Below the pieces are notes generated by a model, which was not told the origin of the DNA, searched no databases, and saw only the letters and a program-made list of their open reading frames with translations. A DNA stretch of 33,404 bases from Lachnospiraceae bacterium (GTDB lineage Bacteria > Bacillota > Clostridia > Lachnospirales > Lachnospiraceae): NCBI GenBank assembly GCA_017620155.1, contig JAFZQY010000050.1, positions 1-33,404 of the forward strand, written 5' to 3'. Positions 17,567-25,981 of this stretch are shown one piece after another. Numbering within the stretch: the first letter of the stretch is position 1; every line of letters begins with the position of its first letter. The translations under genes and the position numbers were made by a program.

Positions 17567-17573
17567 TTGTTTT

Positions 17574-18284
17574 ATGACAAGATCTATAGTAAGAAAGAAC
17601 ATAATAGCTGCGGCCCTGGTACTTACCTTAGGGTTATCGCTTACCGGATGCGGAAGCAGTGATACGCCGGATGCATCGAGCAGAACTTCGGGCGGCACTT
17701 CCTCGGTCGAAGATGTGCTTCAGCAGGGCATGGCCGAAGCCGATTCGCAGGATACCGAGAGGAAGGTTGTAGCAACTCCCGACTCTTATAATACAGATGC
17801 GGAGGATGAGCCGGCTGATCCGGATAACGCTGATGATCAAACAGATGACCAAGGCTATTCTTTTGACAGGCAGACCGGTATAAGCGCCGGAGCACCTGAT
17901 CCGGAAGAGGCAGCGAAGGATGCGCTTCTCAGTTCTACGGAAGGAATAGATATCGACCTTACGATGCTTTCAAGCACCATGGTCTATTCAGAAGTATATG
18001 ATATGATGCTCAATCCGGAGGCCTATATAGGAAAGACCATAAGGATGAGCGGGACTTTCTCTTCATTCTATGACGAAACCCTGGACAAGCATTATTTTGC
18101 CTGCATCATTCAGGATGCGACGGCCTGCTGTGCCCAGGGTATAGAATTTGAACTTACCGACGATTACAGTTATCCGGATGACTATCCCGAGGATTATGAT
18201 CTGATAACCGTGACCGGCGTATTTGATACATATATGGAAGGTGAGAGCATGTATGTCACCTTACGTAACGCACATATGGGTTAA
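17574..18284 (+). CDS. Putative metal-operon lipoprotein with Cys-Cys motif
   Basis: I chose ATG 17574 (236 residues), which gives a good lipoprotein signal with lipobox LTGC and Cys26. An acidic, low-complexity linker runs to about residue 120. The C-terminal 100 residues form a beta-rich domain beginning MVYSEVYDMMLNPEAYIGKT, with Cys177 and the pair Cys185-Cys186 (ATACCAQGIEFEL). The strand pattern suggests an OB-like fold and faintly recalls the extracytoplasmic part of zinc-regulated YcgQ/TIGR03943 proteins; I hold this only as a guess. Its place at the end of the znu operon suggests a surface role in metal capture or transfer. No good ribosome binding site is seen, so translation may be coupled to znuB. 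Confidence 0.68.
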   Translation: MTRSIVRKNIIAAALVLTLGLSLTGCGSSDTPDASSRTSGGTSSVEDVLQQGMAEADSQDTERKVVATPDSYNTDAEDEPADPDNADDQTDDQGYSFDRQTGISAGAPDPEEAAKDALLSSTEGIDIDLTMLSSTMVYSEVYDMMLNPEAYIGKTIRMSGTFSSFYDETLDKHYFACIIQDATACCAQGIEFELTDDYSYPDDYPEDYDLITVTGVFDTYMEGESMYVTLRNAHMG

Positions 18285-18288
18285 GTCC

Positions 18289-18349
18289 TGCCGGGAGACC
18301 ACATCGCGCGCATCCGGCATGGGTCGGAGTGCTCACCGCTTACGCTCCG
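18289..18349. other. Convergent gene junction with weak hairpins
   Basis: Between the lipoprotein stop and the dapL stop (opposite strand) there are two inverted repeats, TGCCGG/CCGGCA (18289-18294 and 18314-18319) and CGGAG/CTCCG (18325-18329 and 18345-18349). Neither is followed by a T run on either strand, so I do not call a terminator with any confidence. Confidence 0.3.
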
Positions 18350-19557
18350 GAGACAATCCTCTCAACCGCTCTTGTCGTATTCTCGCGGCTTCCGAATGCG
18401 GTCAATCTGAAATAATGCTCACCGCTGGGACCGAATCCCGATCCGGGCGTTCCTACGATGCCCGACTGAGTGAGCAGCTGATCAAAGAATTCCCAGCTTG
18501 TCATATTTCCAGGCGTTCTAAGCCAGATATACGGAGCATTTTCGCCGCCGTATACTTCATATCCGGCATTTTTCAGACCTTCGTATATGATCTTCGCATT
18601 TCCCATATAATAAGCGATCTGTTCTTCGATCTCGCGTCTTCCTGCCTCGGAGTATACCGCTTCGCCGGCTCTCTGAACGATGTAGGGAGCGCCGTTGTAT
18701 TTGGTTCCGTGGCGTCTTGCCCAGAGCGGCCAGAGCTTCTCACCGCCCGTGGTGAGATCCTTGGGGATGACTGTGAAACCGAGCCTTAATCCCGTGAATC
18801 CGGCGGTCTTGGAGAAAGAACGGAACTCTATCGCACAATCCCTTGCTCCTTCACATTCATATATGCTGTGCGGGATCGAAGGATCGGAGATATATGCTTC
18901 GTAAGCTGCATCATAGAGTATCACGGAGTCGTGTTCGTTGGCGTAATCTACCCATTCCTGCAGACGCTTCCTGGTGATGACGGCGCCGCTCGGGTTGTTG
19001 GGGTAGCACAGGTAGATCATATCCGGCACTTCCTTAGGGATGTCCGGAACGAAGTCGTTGTCCTTCGTACAGGGCATGTAGATCACCTTGCCGTAACGTT
19101 CGCTGGCCGGATCATAGATGCCGGTTCTGCCTGCCATGACATTGGAGTCCACATATACGGGATATACGGGATCGCATACCGCTATCGTATTGTCTGTACT
19201 GAAGAGTTCCTGGATGTTCGCGCAGTCGCACTTGGCTCCGTCCGATACGAAGATCTCGTCAGGTTCAATGTCGCATCCGCGCGCCTTGAAATCCTTCTCG
19301 GAGATCACATTACGCAGGAAGTCGTAGCCTAAGTCGGGCGCATAGCCTCTGAACGATTCTTCATGTCCCATCTCATCGACCGCCTTGTGAAGTGCCTCGA
19401 TGACGGTGGGAGCGATGGGGCGCGTCACATCTCCGATGCCAAGCCTTATGATGTCTGCCTCGGGATGCTGCTCAGTATATTCACGCACCTTTTTGCCTAT
19501 CGTGGAAAAAAGATAGCTGCCCTGCAGCCGTAGATAATTATCATTGATCTTTGCCAT
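18340..19557 (-). CDS. dapL: LL-diaminopimelate aminotransferase
   Basis: 405 residues on the minus strand. I chose the start at 19557 because GGAGGG lies seven bases upstream (19565-19570); the frame extends ten codons further without such a site. It is a fold-type I PLP enzyme: [17 protein letters not shown] at the N-terminus, [20 protein letters not shown], and the PLP-lysine segment [14 protein letters not shown] are characteristic of DapL. It converts tetrahydrodipicolinate directly to LL-diaminopimelate with glutamate as amino donor, for lysine and peptidoglycan. It is a single gene with its own promoter, divergent from the YbjN-like gene, and the only minus-strand gene of the window. 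Confidence 0.95.
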   Translation of the reverse strand: MAKINDNYLRLQGSYLFSTIGKKVREYTEQHPEADIIRLGIGDVTRPIAPTVIEALHKAVDEMGHEESFRGYAPDLGYDFLRNVISEKDFKARGCDIEPDEIFVSDGAKCDCANIQELFSTDNTIAVCDPVYPVYVDSNVMAGRTGIYDPASERYGKVIYMPCTKDNDFVPDIPKEVPDMIYLCYPNNPSGAVITRKRLQEWVDYANEHDSVILYDAAYEAYISDPSIPHSIYECEGARDCAIEFRSFSKTAGFTGLRLGFTVIPKDLTTGGEKLWPLWARRHGTKYNGAPYIVQRAGEAVYSEAGRREIEEQIAYYMGNAKIIYEGLKNAGYEVYGGENAPYIWLRTPGNMTSWEFFDQLLTQSGIVGTPGSGFGPSGEHYFRLTAFGSRENTTRAVERIVSGA

Positions 19558-19600
19558 GTTTTTGCCCTCCGCAGAATAGAATAGCATAAACTAAACCGGC

Positions 19601-19629
19601 AGTATATTTTTATTTCCCATTTTTCCCAA
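19601..19629 (-). promoter_or_regulatory. Probable dapL promoter
   Basis: On the minus strand, TTGGGA (19624-19629) and TATACT (19601-19606) with a 17-base spacer, about 45 bases before the dapL start. The -35 match is partial. Confidence 0.45.
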
Positions 19630-19651
19630 TATAATAAGATATACAGCCTCA

Positions 19652-19680
19652 TTGAAGGAATATATGATAAAATATAAGAT
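19652..19680 (+). promoter_or_regulatory. Probable promoter of the YbjN-like/AAA+ operon
   Basis: TTGAAG (19652-19657), 17-base spacer, TAAGAT (19675-19680). An overlapping alternative -10, TGATAAAAT (19665-19673), is of the extended type. Just downstream, GTCCGG-CTAA-CCGGAC (19686-19701) is a perfect 6-bp hairpin in the expected 5' leader. Confidence 0.5.
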
Positions 19681-19731
19681 ACAGTGTCCGGCTAACCGGA
19701 CGGGGGTAAAACGAAAGAGAGGTAATTACTT

Positions 19732-20148
19732 ATGGCAAGTCAGGCAGCAGAATTATTCATGGCTTATATGGAATCACAGGACATGAAGATACACTTGATC
19801 GATGAGGAGCATAACCTCCTCAGAGCAGGACTCGGACTTGAGAATACGCAGCTTGTTGTATATTTCCAGTTTGATCCGGACGACACTTCAGCTCATATCG
19901 AGGGCAGAGAATTCGCTCAGATTCCCAAGGATCAGGTAGAAAAAGTCTATAAGATATGCAACTCGCTTAATGATTCATACAGATGGGTCAAGTTCGTATG
20001 GGATGAGGAAGCTCAGGATCTGTGCTGCCGCGTTGATGCGGTATTGCAGCTCGACAGCTGCGCTCAGGAGATGTACGAGCTGATGGCGCGTACTGCAGGC
20101 ATTGTGGATGATGCATATCCGAAGATCATGAAGGCATTGTGGGCATAA
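19732..20148 (+). CDS. YbjN-domain-like small acidic protein
   Basis: 138 residues from ATG 19732, nine bases after AGAGAGG (19716-19722). The pattern of an N-terminal helix (AAELFMAYMESQDM), a five-stranded sheet with alternating hydrophobics (LVVYFQFDPDD, WVKFVWDEE, DLCCRVDAVL) and two C-terminal helices fits the YbjN superfamily, which has a type III secretion chaperone-like fold. Such proteins are thought to bind other proteins, but no general function is known. There is no signal peptide. It is followed after three bases by the AAA+ gene, and I suppose it to be a partner or adaptor of that ATPase, an inference from position only. Confidence 0.65.
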   Translation: MASQAAELFMAYMESQDMKIHLIDEEHNLLRAGLGLENTQLVVYFQFDPDDTSAHIEGREFAQIPKDQVEKVYKICNSLNDSYRWVKFVWDEEAQDLCCRVDAVLQLDSCAQEMYELMARTAGIVDDAYPKIMKALWA

Positions 20149-20151
20149 GAT

Positions 20152-22395
20152 ATGGGTGTAGCAGACAATAACAAAATAATCAAACTGGCGCGGCAACTAT
20201 GCAAAAACCTTCCGAACACAGTTCCGGAAGGTATTTTGTATGGATATATCAAGATGATATCCATGAGCGAGGATGCTCTGACCGAATACCTGAAAAAGGG
20301 CGAAGTCGAGGATGCGGAGAAAGTCGCAAAAGATCTGATCGCTGCAAAAGAACTTCTTACCGACAAAGAGCTCGATATGAATCTGTTGAAGAACGGCCTT
20401 CAGATAGTCATGACCAAGCGTGCCGGTGATGCGGTGATCATTGCGGATTATGGCATGATCCTGATGGGATATGATGATTCGGTCCAAGTATCCAAACTGA
20501 TCACGGATGCTCTGGATACCATTCCGGAAGATGAGCTCGCTGTATTTAAACAGGGCAGCAAACTTGCGGATATAGTGGCATATTCCAAGACCATTGATTC
20601 GATATTCGCTAACAGAGAGCCTGAAAAAGCATCCGGATCCCAAACTGATGACGAGCCGGCAGAGCCGAAGGGGCTTAAGATGCCGGAGTTTTTTACACGG
20701 CATGATGAAGATAAAACGGCTGAAAAGTCTATAGAGATATATTCCGATGTGCTTGCGGGATACCTTGATAATCTTAAGAAGATCATCCCGGCATTCAAGG
20801 CAGGGGGCAATGAGAAACTTCTCTGGTCCCAGTCCTTACTCATATCAATCGACGACGGCAACGGACTGTCGACATTTCTGAAAGCGCTTTCTCGCATCTA
20901 CGTGGAGTCGGGCCTGGCCTATCCGAAAGGCGAAGAACTGATCATGAAGATGAAGATCGGGGACACCGGAGGCCGTGATGACAGATATCATGATTGGGAT
21001 GTGCTCGTAGAAGCCGTCGAGAAGATTACCAGATATTCCGATGATGATAACAAACTCCAGCGAATCATAGACATAGATATATCCAGATGGACTGCGGAAC
21101 TGAATACTTCGAGGATCAAGGACTACCTGATCAGCATCAATGATGCCAATCCTCATGTGCTGTTCATTTTCCGTGTTCCGTACATGGAGTACCGGATAGT
21201 ACATGATATCAACAATTCCATATCCGACATAATCAAGGTTCGGCCCCTGATCGTGCCGCCGGCTGACAGCGAGCACATGCTCAAGTACATCCGGATCAAA
21301 GCGGCGCGGTACGGATATTCTTTTGCAGAAGATTGCGATGATCTCCTAGAACAGGGCATAGTCGCCGAGAAAAACGACGGCAGCTTCTACGGATACAGAA
21401 GCGTCGCGAAGATGGTCGAGTCCATCCTCTACGACAGGATAAGCGAAGAGGCGGAGTCCGAAGAAAAAGCAGCGAATAAAGAGATCACTTTGGAGGAACT
21501 GAAGCGGTACCTGAATGTGTCCGTCGATGACAGATCGTCCGAGGAACTGATAGCCGGAATGATCGGAGTGGAGCCTATCATAGAGCAGGTTAACACACTG
21601 ATCAATCAGATCAAGGTCCAGCAGAAGATGGCCGAAAACGGCAAGTCGCTGGATAGACCTACCATCCACATGTGCTTCACCGGAAGCCCCGGTACCGGCA
21701 AGACAACGATCGCGCGGATCATAGCCAAGAAGATGAAAGAAGAAGGAATCCTCAGCAAAGGTAACTTCTATGAGATCAAGGGCAGGGATCTGTGCGGCGC
21801 ATATATCGGCGAGACTACACCGAAGACCAGCGGATACTGTCGCGCGGCATACGGCTCGGTGCTCTTCATAGATGAGGCATACGAACTCTTCAGATCCGCC
21901 AACGATTCCAAGGATTACGGTCGTGAAGCGATCACCGCCCTCATAGCCGAGATGGAGAATCACCGCGACGACATGTGCGTGATCATGGCCGGTTACACAG
22001 ACGAGATGAAGAACCTCCTGGAGAGCAATCCCGGTCTGAAGAGCAGGATACGTTCGATCATCGAATTCCCGAACTATTCGCGCAGCGAACTTGAACAGAT
22101 ATTCATGGGCATGGTCGGAGATTCATTCTACTATGATGATGCATTCAAGAAAGCCGTACATAAATACTTTGATGGCCTTGAGGATGAGGTGATAGAGGAT
22201 AAGACCTTTGCAAACGGACGATTCGTGCGCAACCTGTACGAGAACACATGGGGTAACGCGGCTCTTCGCAATGAATTCGATGATACCGGCAGGCTGAAAC
22301 TGAAGGCCACCGACTTCACTACTTCCGCAGAGAAAACTGACGCAACAGGCACCGACGAACCCAAGAGACGCCCGATGGGATTTGGGGCATTTTGA
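20152..22395 (+). CDS. AAA+ ATPase of CbxX/CfxQ (SpoVK-like) type with an N-terminal decayed ATPase module
   Basis: 747 residues. The C-terminal module is a CbxX/CfxQ-type AAA+ domain with Walker A GSPGTGKT (511-518), Walker B VLFIDEAYEL with Asp574-Glu575, a sensor segment VIMAGYTDE and the NPGLKSRI arginine segment. About residues 190-440 look like a second, decayed module: a hydrophobic strand then DDGNGLSTFL (234-243), where Leu239 replaces the Walker lysine, and later regions resembling a small lid domain. The first 180 residues are helical with an acidic linker. Family members remodel other proteins, for example as Rubisco activases or T7SS EccA. The start at ATG 20152 lacks a ribosome binding site, so coupling to the YbjN-like gene is likely. 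Confidence 0.8.
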   Translation: MGVADNNKIIKLARQLCKNLPNTVPEGILYGYIKMISMSEDALTEYLKKGEVEDAEKVAKDLIAAKELLTDKELDMNLLKNGLQIVMTKRAGDAVIIADYGMILMGYDDSVQVSKLITDALDTIPEDELAVFKQGSKLADIVAYSKTIDSIFANREPEKASGSQTDDEPAEPKGLKMPEFFTRHDEDKTAEKSIEIYSDVLAGYLDNLKKIIPAFKAGGNEKLLWSQSLLISIDDGNGLSTFLKALSRIYVESGLAYPKGEELIMKMKIGDTGGRDDRYHDWDVLVEAVEKITRYSDDDNKLQRIIDIDISRWTAELNTSRIKDYLISINDANPHVLFIFRVPYMEYRIVHDINNSISDIIKVRPLIVPPADSEHMLKYIRIKAARYGYSFAEDCDDLLEQGIVAEKNDGSFYGYRSVAKMVESILYDRISEEAESEEKAANKEITLEELKRYLNVSVDDRSSEELIAGMIGVEPIIEQVNTLINQIKVQQKMAENGKSLDRPTIHMCFTGSPGTGKTTIARIIAKKMKEEGILSKGNFYEIKGRDLCGAYIGETTPKTSGYCRAAYGSVLFIDEAYELFRSANDSKDYGREAITALIAEMENHRDDMCVIMAGYTDEMKNLLESNPGLKSRIRSIIEFPNYSRSELEQIFMGMVGDSFYYDDAFKKAVHKYFDGLEDEVIEDKTFANGRFVRNLYENTWGNAALRNEFDDTGRLKLKATDFTTSAEKTDATGTDEPKRRPMGFGAF

Positions 22396-22426
22396 GACTG
22401 TAAGAAAGGTGGTTTGATTCAGGAAT

Positions 22427-23404
22427 ATGGGATCACACAAAGTTGATAATGCCATAAGAAGCATGTTTCAGATGATAGTTTCGATCGATGACGATACATA
22501 TAAGTGCACTATGATTGATCACAACATTGAACTGTCTAACATCGCACCTGAAGTCCTGTCAGAGAAAAAGTCATTCGATTATGATACTTTTCTAAGGGGA
22601 TTTGACCGTAATATTCATCCCGAGGACAGGGAGGAGTTTGCGAAGTTTACGGACCGCGAGGTTTATGTAGAGCGCCTTAAAAAGCATGTTTATGTTTCCA
22701 TGGAGTGTCGGATCAGGCATGCAGACAGAAAGTATTACTGGTCCGAGATCACATACTGCAATACGACTGAGGAAGACAGTGCTGCCGGAAACGCAGCGCT
22801 TTTTCTGATACGGGACATACACTCCCGGAAAATGCGCCAGATACGCCGGGAAACTGAAGAACGGAAGGTGTTAAAAAGTCTGCAGGATAAATATGATGCT
22901 CTCTTTGAAGAGAACATGATCGATTTTCAGACCGGTTGTTATAACCGGAAAGGAATGAAGTACTATTCTGACATTGTCATAGATGAGGCGAAGAAAACAG
23001 GGAAATATCTCTTTGTTTGCGTTGCCGATCTGAACGGCTTAAAGCATCTGAATGACACATACGGACATGCAGCGGGAGATGAAGCCATAGCCGTGGTTTC
23101 ATCGGAACTGCTCAAGGCTTCTCCGAAAGGGACCAGGATCGTCCGGACCGGCGGAGATGAGTTTTTGATGTTTGCTGCCGTGGATAAGGACAGTCGGGAA
23201 TCGGATGAAATGGGAGATAAGATCGACCGTGGACTGGCGGATTATAACAGCTCCCATGATAATCCTTATGAAGTTGGTGTCAGTTACGGCTGGATCTTCC
23301 AACCCGTCAGCGATGATCTGCTGAATTTTGATGAATATATCGAGATTGCGGACTACAAGATGTATGAAATGCGGCTGAAACGTGATAAGTATCGCAGAGA
23401 ATAG
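22427..23404 (+). CDS. Diguanylate cyclase with N-terminal PAS-like domain
   Basis: 325 residues, no membrane helix. Residues about 15-135 look like a PAS-fold sensor of the type with FDYDTFLRGFDRNIHPEDREEF and a final strand AALFLIRDI. A short coiled coil (about 136-165) leads into the GGDEF domain, starting near IDFQTGCYNRKG, with VADLNGLKHLNDTYGHAAGDEA and an intact GGDEF at 242-246. It should make cyclic di-GMP from two GTP. The RxxD inhibitory site normally five residues before the motif is absent (PKGT), so product feedback is probably lost. It lies 31 bases after the AAA+ gene; AAGGTGG upstream is at an unusually long distance of 14 bases. Confidence 0.85.
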   Translation: MGSHKVDNAIRSMFQMIVSIDDDTYKCTMIDHNIELSNIAPEVLSEKKSFDYDTFLRGFDRNIHPEDREEFAKFTDREVYVERLKKHVYVSMECRIRHADRKYYWSEITYCNTTEEDSAAGNAALFLIRDIHSRKMRQIRRETEERKVLKSLQDKYDALFEENMIDFQTGCYNRKGMKYYSDIVIDEAKKTGKYLFVCVADLNGLKHLNDTYGHAAGDEAIAVVSSELLKASPKGTRIVRTGGDEFLMFAAVDKDSRESDEMGDKIDRGLADYNSSHDNPYEVGVSYGWIFQPVSDDLLNFDEYIEIADYKMYEMRLKRDKYRRE

Positions 23405-23413
23405 CTTTTTCCC

Positions 23414-23441
23414 TTGACGAACAGGCTTGATATGGTATAAT
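23414..23441 (+). promoter_or_regulatory. Strong promoter of rpsU
   Basis: TTGACG (23414-23419), 16-base spacer, TATAAT (23436-23441) preceded by TGG, an extended -10. Transcription would start near 23448, giving a leader of about 80 bases. Confidence 0.8.
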
Positions 23442-23451
23442 AGCCAATGGA

Positions 23452-23511
23452 CTCGCGATTTAGACTAATTTACGCGAGACCGAATAACCCGATCAGGTCT
23501 GTACGGGTCTG
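23452..23511 (+). promoter_or_regulatory. Structured rpsU leader with alternative stems
   Basis: CTCGCG (23452-23457) pairs with CGCGAG (23473-23478). AGACC (23477-23481) can instead pair with either GGTCT (23496-23500 or 23506-23510), and ACCCG (23487-23491) with CGGGT (23504-23508). The pairings are partly exclusive, which would allow a switch before the ribosome binding site. No known riboswitch class was recognised. Confidence 0.4.
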
Positions 23512-23527
23512 AAGGGAGGGAAATGAA

Positions 23528-23704
23528 ATGAGCAATATTATCGTAAAAGAGAATGAGAGTCTTGACAGCGCACTCAGACGTTTCAAGCGCAGTTGTGCTA
23601 AAGCGGGCATCCAGCAGGAGATCCGTAAGCGTGAGCATTATGAGAAGCCCAGTGTAAGACGTAAGAAAAAGTCAGAAGCTGCTAGAAAGCGGAAATACAA
23701 CTGA
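23528..23704 (+). CDS. rpsU: 30S ribosomal protein S21
   Basis: 58 residues from ATG 23528, eight bases after GGGAGG (23514-23519). The sequence begins [20 protein letters not shown] and ends in a strongly basic tail with [15 protein letters not shown], as in Firmicute S21. S21 is a small late-assembling protein of the 30S subunit near the mRNA 3' end/anti-Shine-Dalgarno region. The gene has its own promoter and terminator. An ATG five bases earlier (23523) opens a two-codon frame, ATG-AAA-TGA, whose stop overlaps the true start; this is probably chance, though it could affect initiation. Confidence 0.95.
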   Translation: MSNIIVKENESLDSALRRFKRSCAKAGIQQEIRKREHYEKPSVRRKKKSEAARKRKYN

Positions 23705-23711
23705 TAATAAG

Positions 23712-23738
23712 ACCCTTCCGTTTAGGCGGAAGGGTTTT
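23712..23738 (+). terminator. Rho-independent terminator after rpsU
   Basis: ACCCTTCCG (23712-23720) and CGGAAGGGT (23727-23735), a perfect 9-bp stem with a 6-base loop, followed by a short TTT run. The T tract is short, so some read-through into the next gene is likely, and that gene has no obvious promoter of its own. Confidence 0.82.
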
Positions 23739-23761
23739 ACTGTATGACGTGATATTAATAT

Positions 23762-24622
23762 ATGAAGATCCTTTTTTGCATAATCATCATATTCGGCCTG
23801 ATATGTCTGGTTTCGTGCATCATCGATACCCACAGATTCGTGGTGCGAAGATATGAGATCCGCTCTCACAAGGTAAAGCGCGATACGAGATTCGTACTCT
23901 TAGCCGACCTGCATAACAAGGATTACGGCGATCATAACCGTAAGATCCTCGATGCGATAGAAGCAGAGCATCCCGATGCGATCCTGGTCGCGGGAGATAT
24001 CCTGGATGGGCTTGCGGGGCACAGCTTCGAGACAGCGGTCAGACTGATCACAGACCTTGCAAAAGACTATCCGATATACTACGGACTTGGGAATCACGAA
24101 TACAGATTAAAGATCTATCCCGAAGAATACGGCACCATGTGGGAGGAATATCTCCCGCGCATTTCGGTTGATAATGTCCACATCCTGGATAACGAGCGGG
24201 AGAGGATCGAGGATGCCGGCATAGATATCGCAGGCGTCTCTCTCGAGAAATACTATTACAAGCGGATCGCGCAGACCGTGATGTCGGACGAAGTTATCGA
24301 AGGATATGTGGGCAAGGCATCGGAAGACGTCTTTCAGATACTGATCGCGCATAACCCCGAGTACTTTAAGAATTACACCGGTTGGGGAGCCGATCTTACC
24401 GTATCCGGACATATCCACGGAGGCATCATCAGGCTTCCCCTTGTCGGGGGACTCATAGCACCGAGGCTTTTCTCTTTTCCCAGATATTCGGGCGGGGAGT
24501 ATGACGATAACGGACGCAAGATGATAGTCAGCTGCGGCATGGGCACGCATACGATCCATGTGAGAGTCTTTAACCCCGCCGAACTCAGCGTCATAGATAT
24601 AAAGAAAGATCCTGAAGAATAA
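23762..24622 (+). CDS. Membrane-anchored metallophosphoesterase (YaeI-like)
   Basis: 286 residues with one N-terminal membrane helix (about 2-20) followed by a calcineurin-like phosphoesterase domain. All metal-site motifs are present: Asp49/His51 (LADLHN), Asp79 (AGDILDG), GNHE at 110-113, the AHNPEYF His and SGHIHGG with His217 and His219. Relatives such as YaeI and YkuE hydrolyse lipid-linked phosphodiesters or UDP-diacylglucosamine-type substrates, but activity cannot be fixed from sequence. The catalytic part would lie outside the membrane or at its surface. The start has no clear ribosome binding site, and the stop shares one base with the scpA start. Confidence 0.82.
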   Translation: MKILFCIIIIFGLICLVSCIIDTHRFVVRRYEIRSHKVKRDTRFVLLADLHNKDYGDHNRKILDAIEAEHPDAILVAGDILDGLAGHSFETAVRLITDLAKDYPIYYGLGNHEYRLKIYPEEYGTMWEEYLPRISVDNVHILDNERERIEDAGIDIAGVSLEKYYYKRIAQTVMSDEVIEGYVGKASEDVFQILIAHNPEYFKNYTGWGADLTVSGHIHGGIIRLPLVGGLIAPRLFSFPRYSGGEYDDNGRKMIVSCGMGTHTIHVRVFNPAELSVIDIKKDPEE

Positions 24623-25401
24623 TGGCTATACCCGTAACACTTGAGGTATTTGAGGGGCCGCTCGACCTGCTCCTTTACCTTATTGAAAAGAACAAAGTAG
24701 ATATATACGACATCCCGATCGTGACGATCACCGACCAGTACATGGCATATATCAAGGCCATGGAGGACCGCGACATGAACATCATGAGCGAGTTCCTCGT
24801 AATGGCGGCTACTCTGATCGATATCAAATGCCGCATGCTCCTGCCCAAAGAGGTTAACGAAGAGGGCGAGGAGGAAGATCCCAGAGACGAACTCGTACAG
24901 AAACTACTAGAGTACAAGATGGTCCGTTTTCTTTCGGTGGAGCTCAAGGACAGACAGCTTGAGTCGGGATACAATCTTTATCATAAGAAGAACATCCCGC
25001 CGGAAGTTGCCAGGCACGAAGAACCCATCGATTATGATGCTCTGATCGGAGACTTGAACTTGGCTGCGCTTAATGATATTTTCCAGCAGATCTTAAAGCG
25101 TCAGGAAGACAAGATCGACCCCGTCAGAAGTTCCTTCGGCAACATAGAGAAAGAAGAGATCGATATATCACTGAAGGCCACATATATAGAGGCCTACACG
25201 AGAGAGCACAAGAGATTCTCTTTCAGGTCGCTGCTCGAGAAGCAGGGTTCGAAGGCTGAGCTCATAGTGACATTCCTCGTGGTGCTCGAGATGATCCGTA
25301 TAGGCAAGGTCACCATCGAGCAGAAGGAAAACTTCTCTGATATAATCATTACGAATAACGACGATAACAATGAGCGCATAGATGTTGCTCAGATAGGATA
25401 G
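24622..25401 (+). CDS. scpA: Segregation and condensation protein A
   Basis: 259 residues, opening VTLEVFEGPLDLLLYLIEKNKVDIYDIPI, the invariant N-terminus of ScpA kleisins. The acidic middle (NEEGEEEDPRDELVQKLLEYK) and the C-terminal winged helix (SLLEKQGSKAELIVTFLVVLEMIRIGKV) complete the family's usual length. ScpA bridges the heads of the SMC dimer and, with ScpB, forms the condensin that organises and segregates the chromosome. It starts on the last base of the phosphoesterase gene and is followed seven bases later by scpB, the usual order. Confidence 0.96.
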   Translation: MAIPVTLEVFEGPLDLLLYLIEKNKVDIYDIPIVTITDQYMAYIKAMEDRDMNIMSEFLVMAATLIDIKCRMLLPKEVNEEGEEEDPRDELVQKLLEYKMVRFLSVELKDRQLESGYNLYHKKNIPPEVARHEEPIDYDALIGDLNLAALNDIFQQILKRQEDKIDPVRSSFGNIEKEEIDISLKATYIEAYTREHKRFSFRSLLEKQGSKAELIVTFLVVLEMIRIGKVTIEQKENFSDIIITNNDDNNERIDVAQIG

Positions 25402-25408
25402 ATTAGAT

Positions 25409-25978
25409 ATGAATAAGAAGAAAGCAACAGCTACTCTCGAAGCGATACTTTTTGCCATGGGAGATTCCGTGGACATATCGCGTCTTGCATCCGTGATCGA
25501 AGAGGATGTCGAGACCACCAGAAAGTATCTCGAAGAGATGACCGAGAAATACAATAAGGGAAACGGCGGTATCATGCTCGCATGGTATGACAATGCGGTT
25601 CAGCTGTGTACCAAGCCGGAATTCTATGATGATCTGATCAAGATAGCTACTGCGCCCAAGAGATATTCACTCACGGATTCCGTGATCGAGACTCTGTCGA
25701 TCGTGGCTTACAAGCAGCCCGTGACCAGAGCGGAGATCGAGAGGATCAGAGGCGTAAACTGCGACCATGCGATCAACAGACTGCTCGAACTTGACTTAAT
25801 CTGCGAGCTCGGAAGGCTCGATGCTCCAGGCAAACCCATCCTGTTCGGAACCACCGAGCAGTTCTTAAAGAGCTTCGGCGTAAGAAGCGTGGATGAACTT
25901 CCTCATCCCGACACTCTGGTCGTTGAGGAGTTCAAGCAGCAGGCGGAAGAGGAAGTGCAGCTTTCTCTGGATATATAA
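25409..25978 (+). CDS. scpB: Segregation and condensation protein B
   Basis: 189 residues with the two winged-helix domains of ScpB: KATATLEAILFAMGDSV at the N-terminus, then YSLTDSVIETLSIVAYKQPVTRAEIERIRGVNCDHAINRLLELDLI and an FGTTEQFLKSFGV C-terminal segment, all diagnostic. It binds ScpA as a dimer in the SMC-ScpAB complex. An AGGA at 25396-25399 may serve as ribosome binding site. Confidence 0.96.
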   Translation: MNKKKATATLEAILFAMGDSVDISRLASVIEEDVETTRKYLEEMTEKYNKGNGGIMLAWYDNAVQLCTKPEFYDDLIKIATAPKRYSLTDSVIETLSIVAYKQPVTRAEIERIRGVNCDHAINRLLELDLICELGRLDAPGKPILFGTTEQFLKSFGVRSVDELPHPDTLVVEEFKQQAEEEVQLSLDI

Positions 25979-25981
25979 GAT

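Noticed and set aside
18223-18789. 188-codon plus-strand frame, and the frame 18868-19332
   Set aside because: They run opposite dapL, a full-length, well-recognised gene with its own ribosome binding site and promoter.
21346-21963. 205-codon minus-strand frame
   Set aside because: Antisense to the conserved ATPase domain of the AAA+ gene; no supporting signal.
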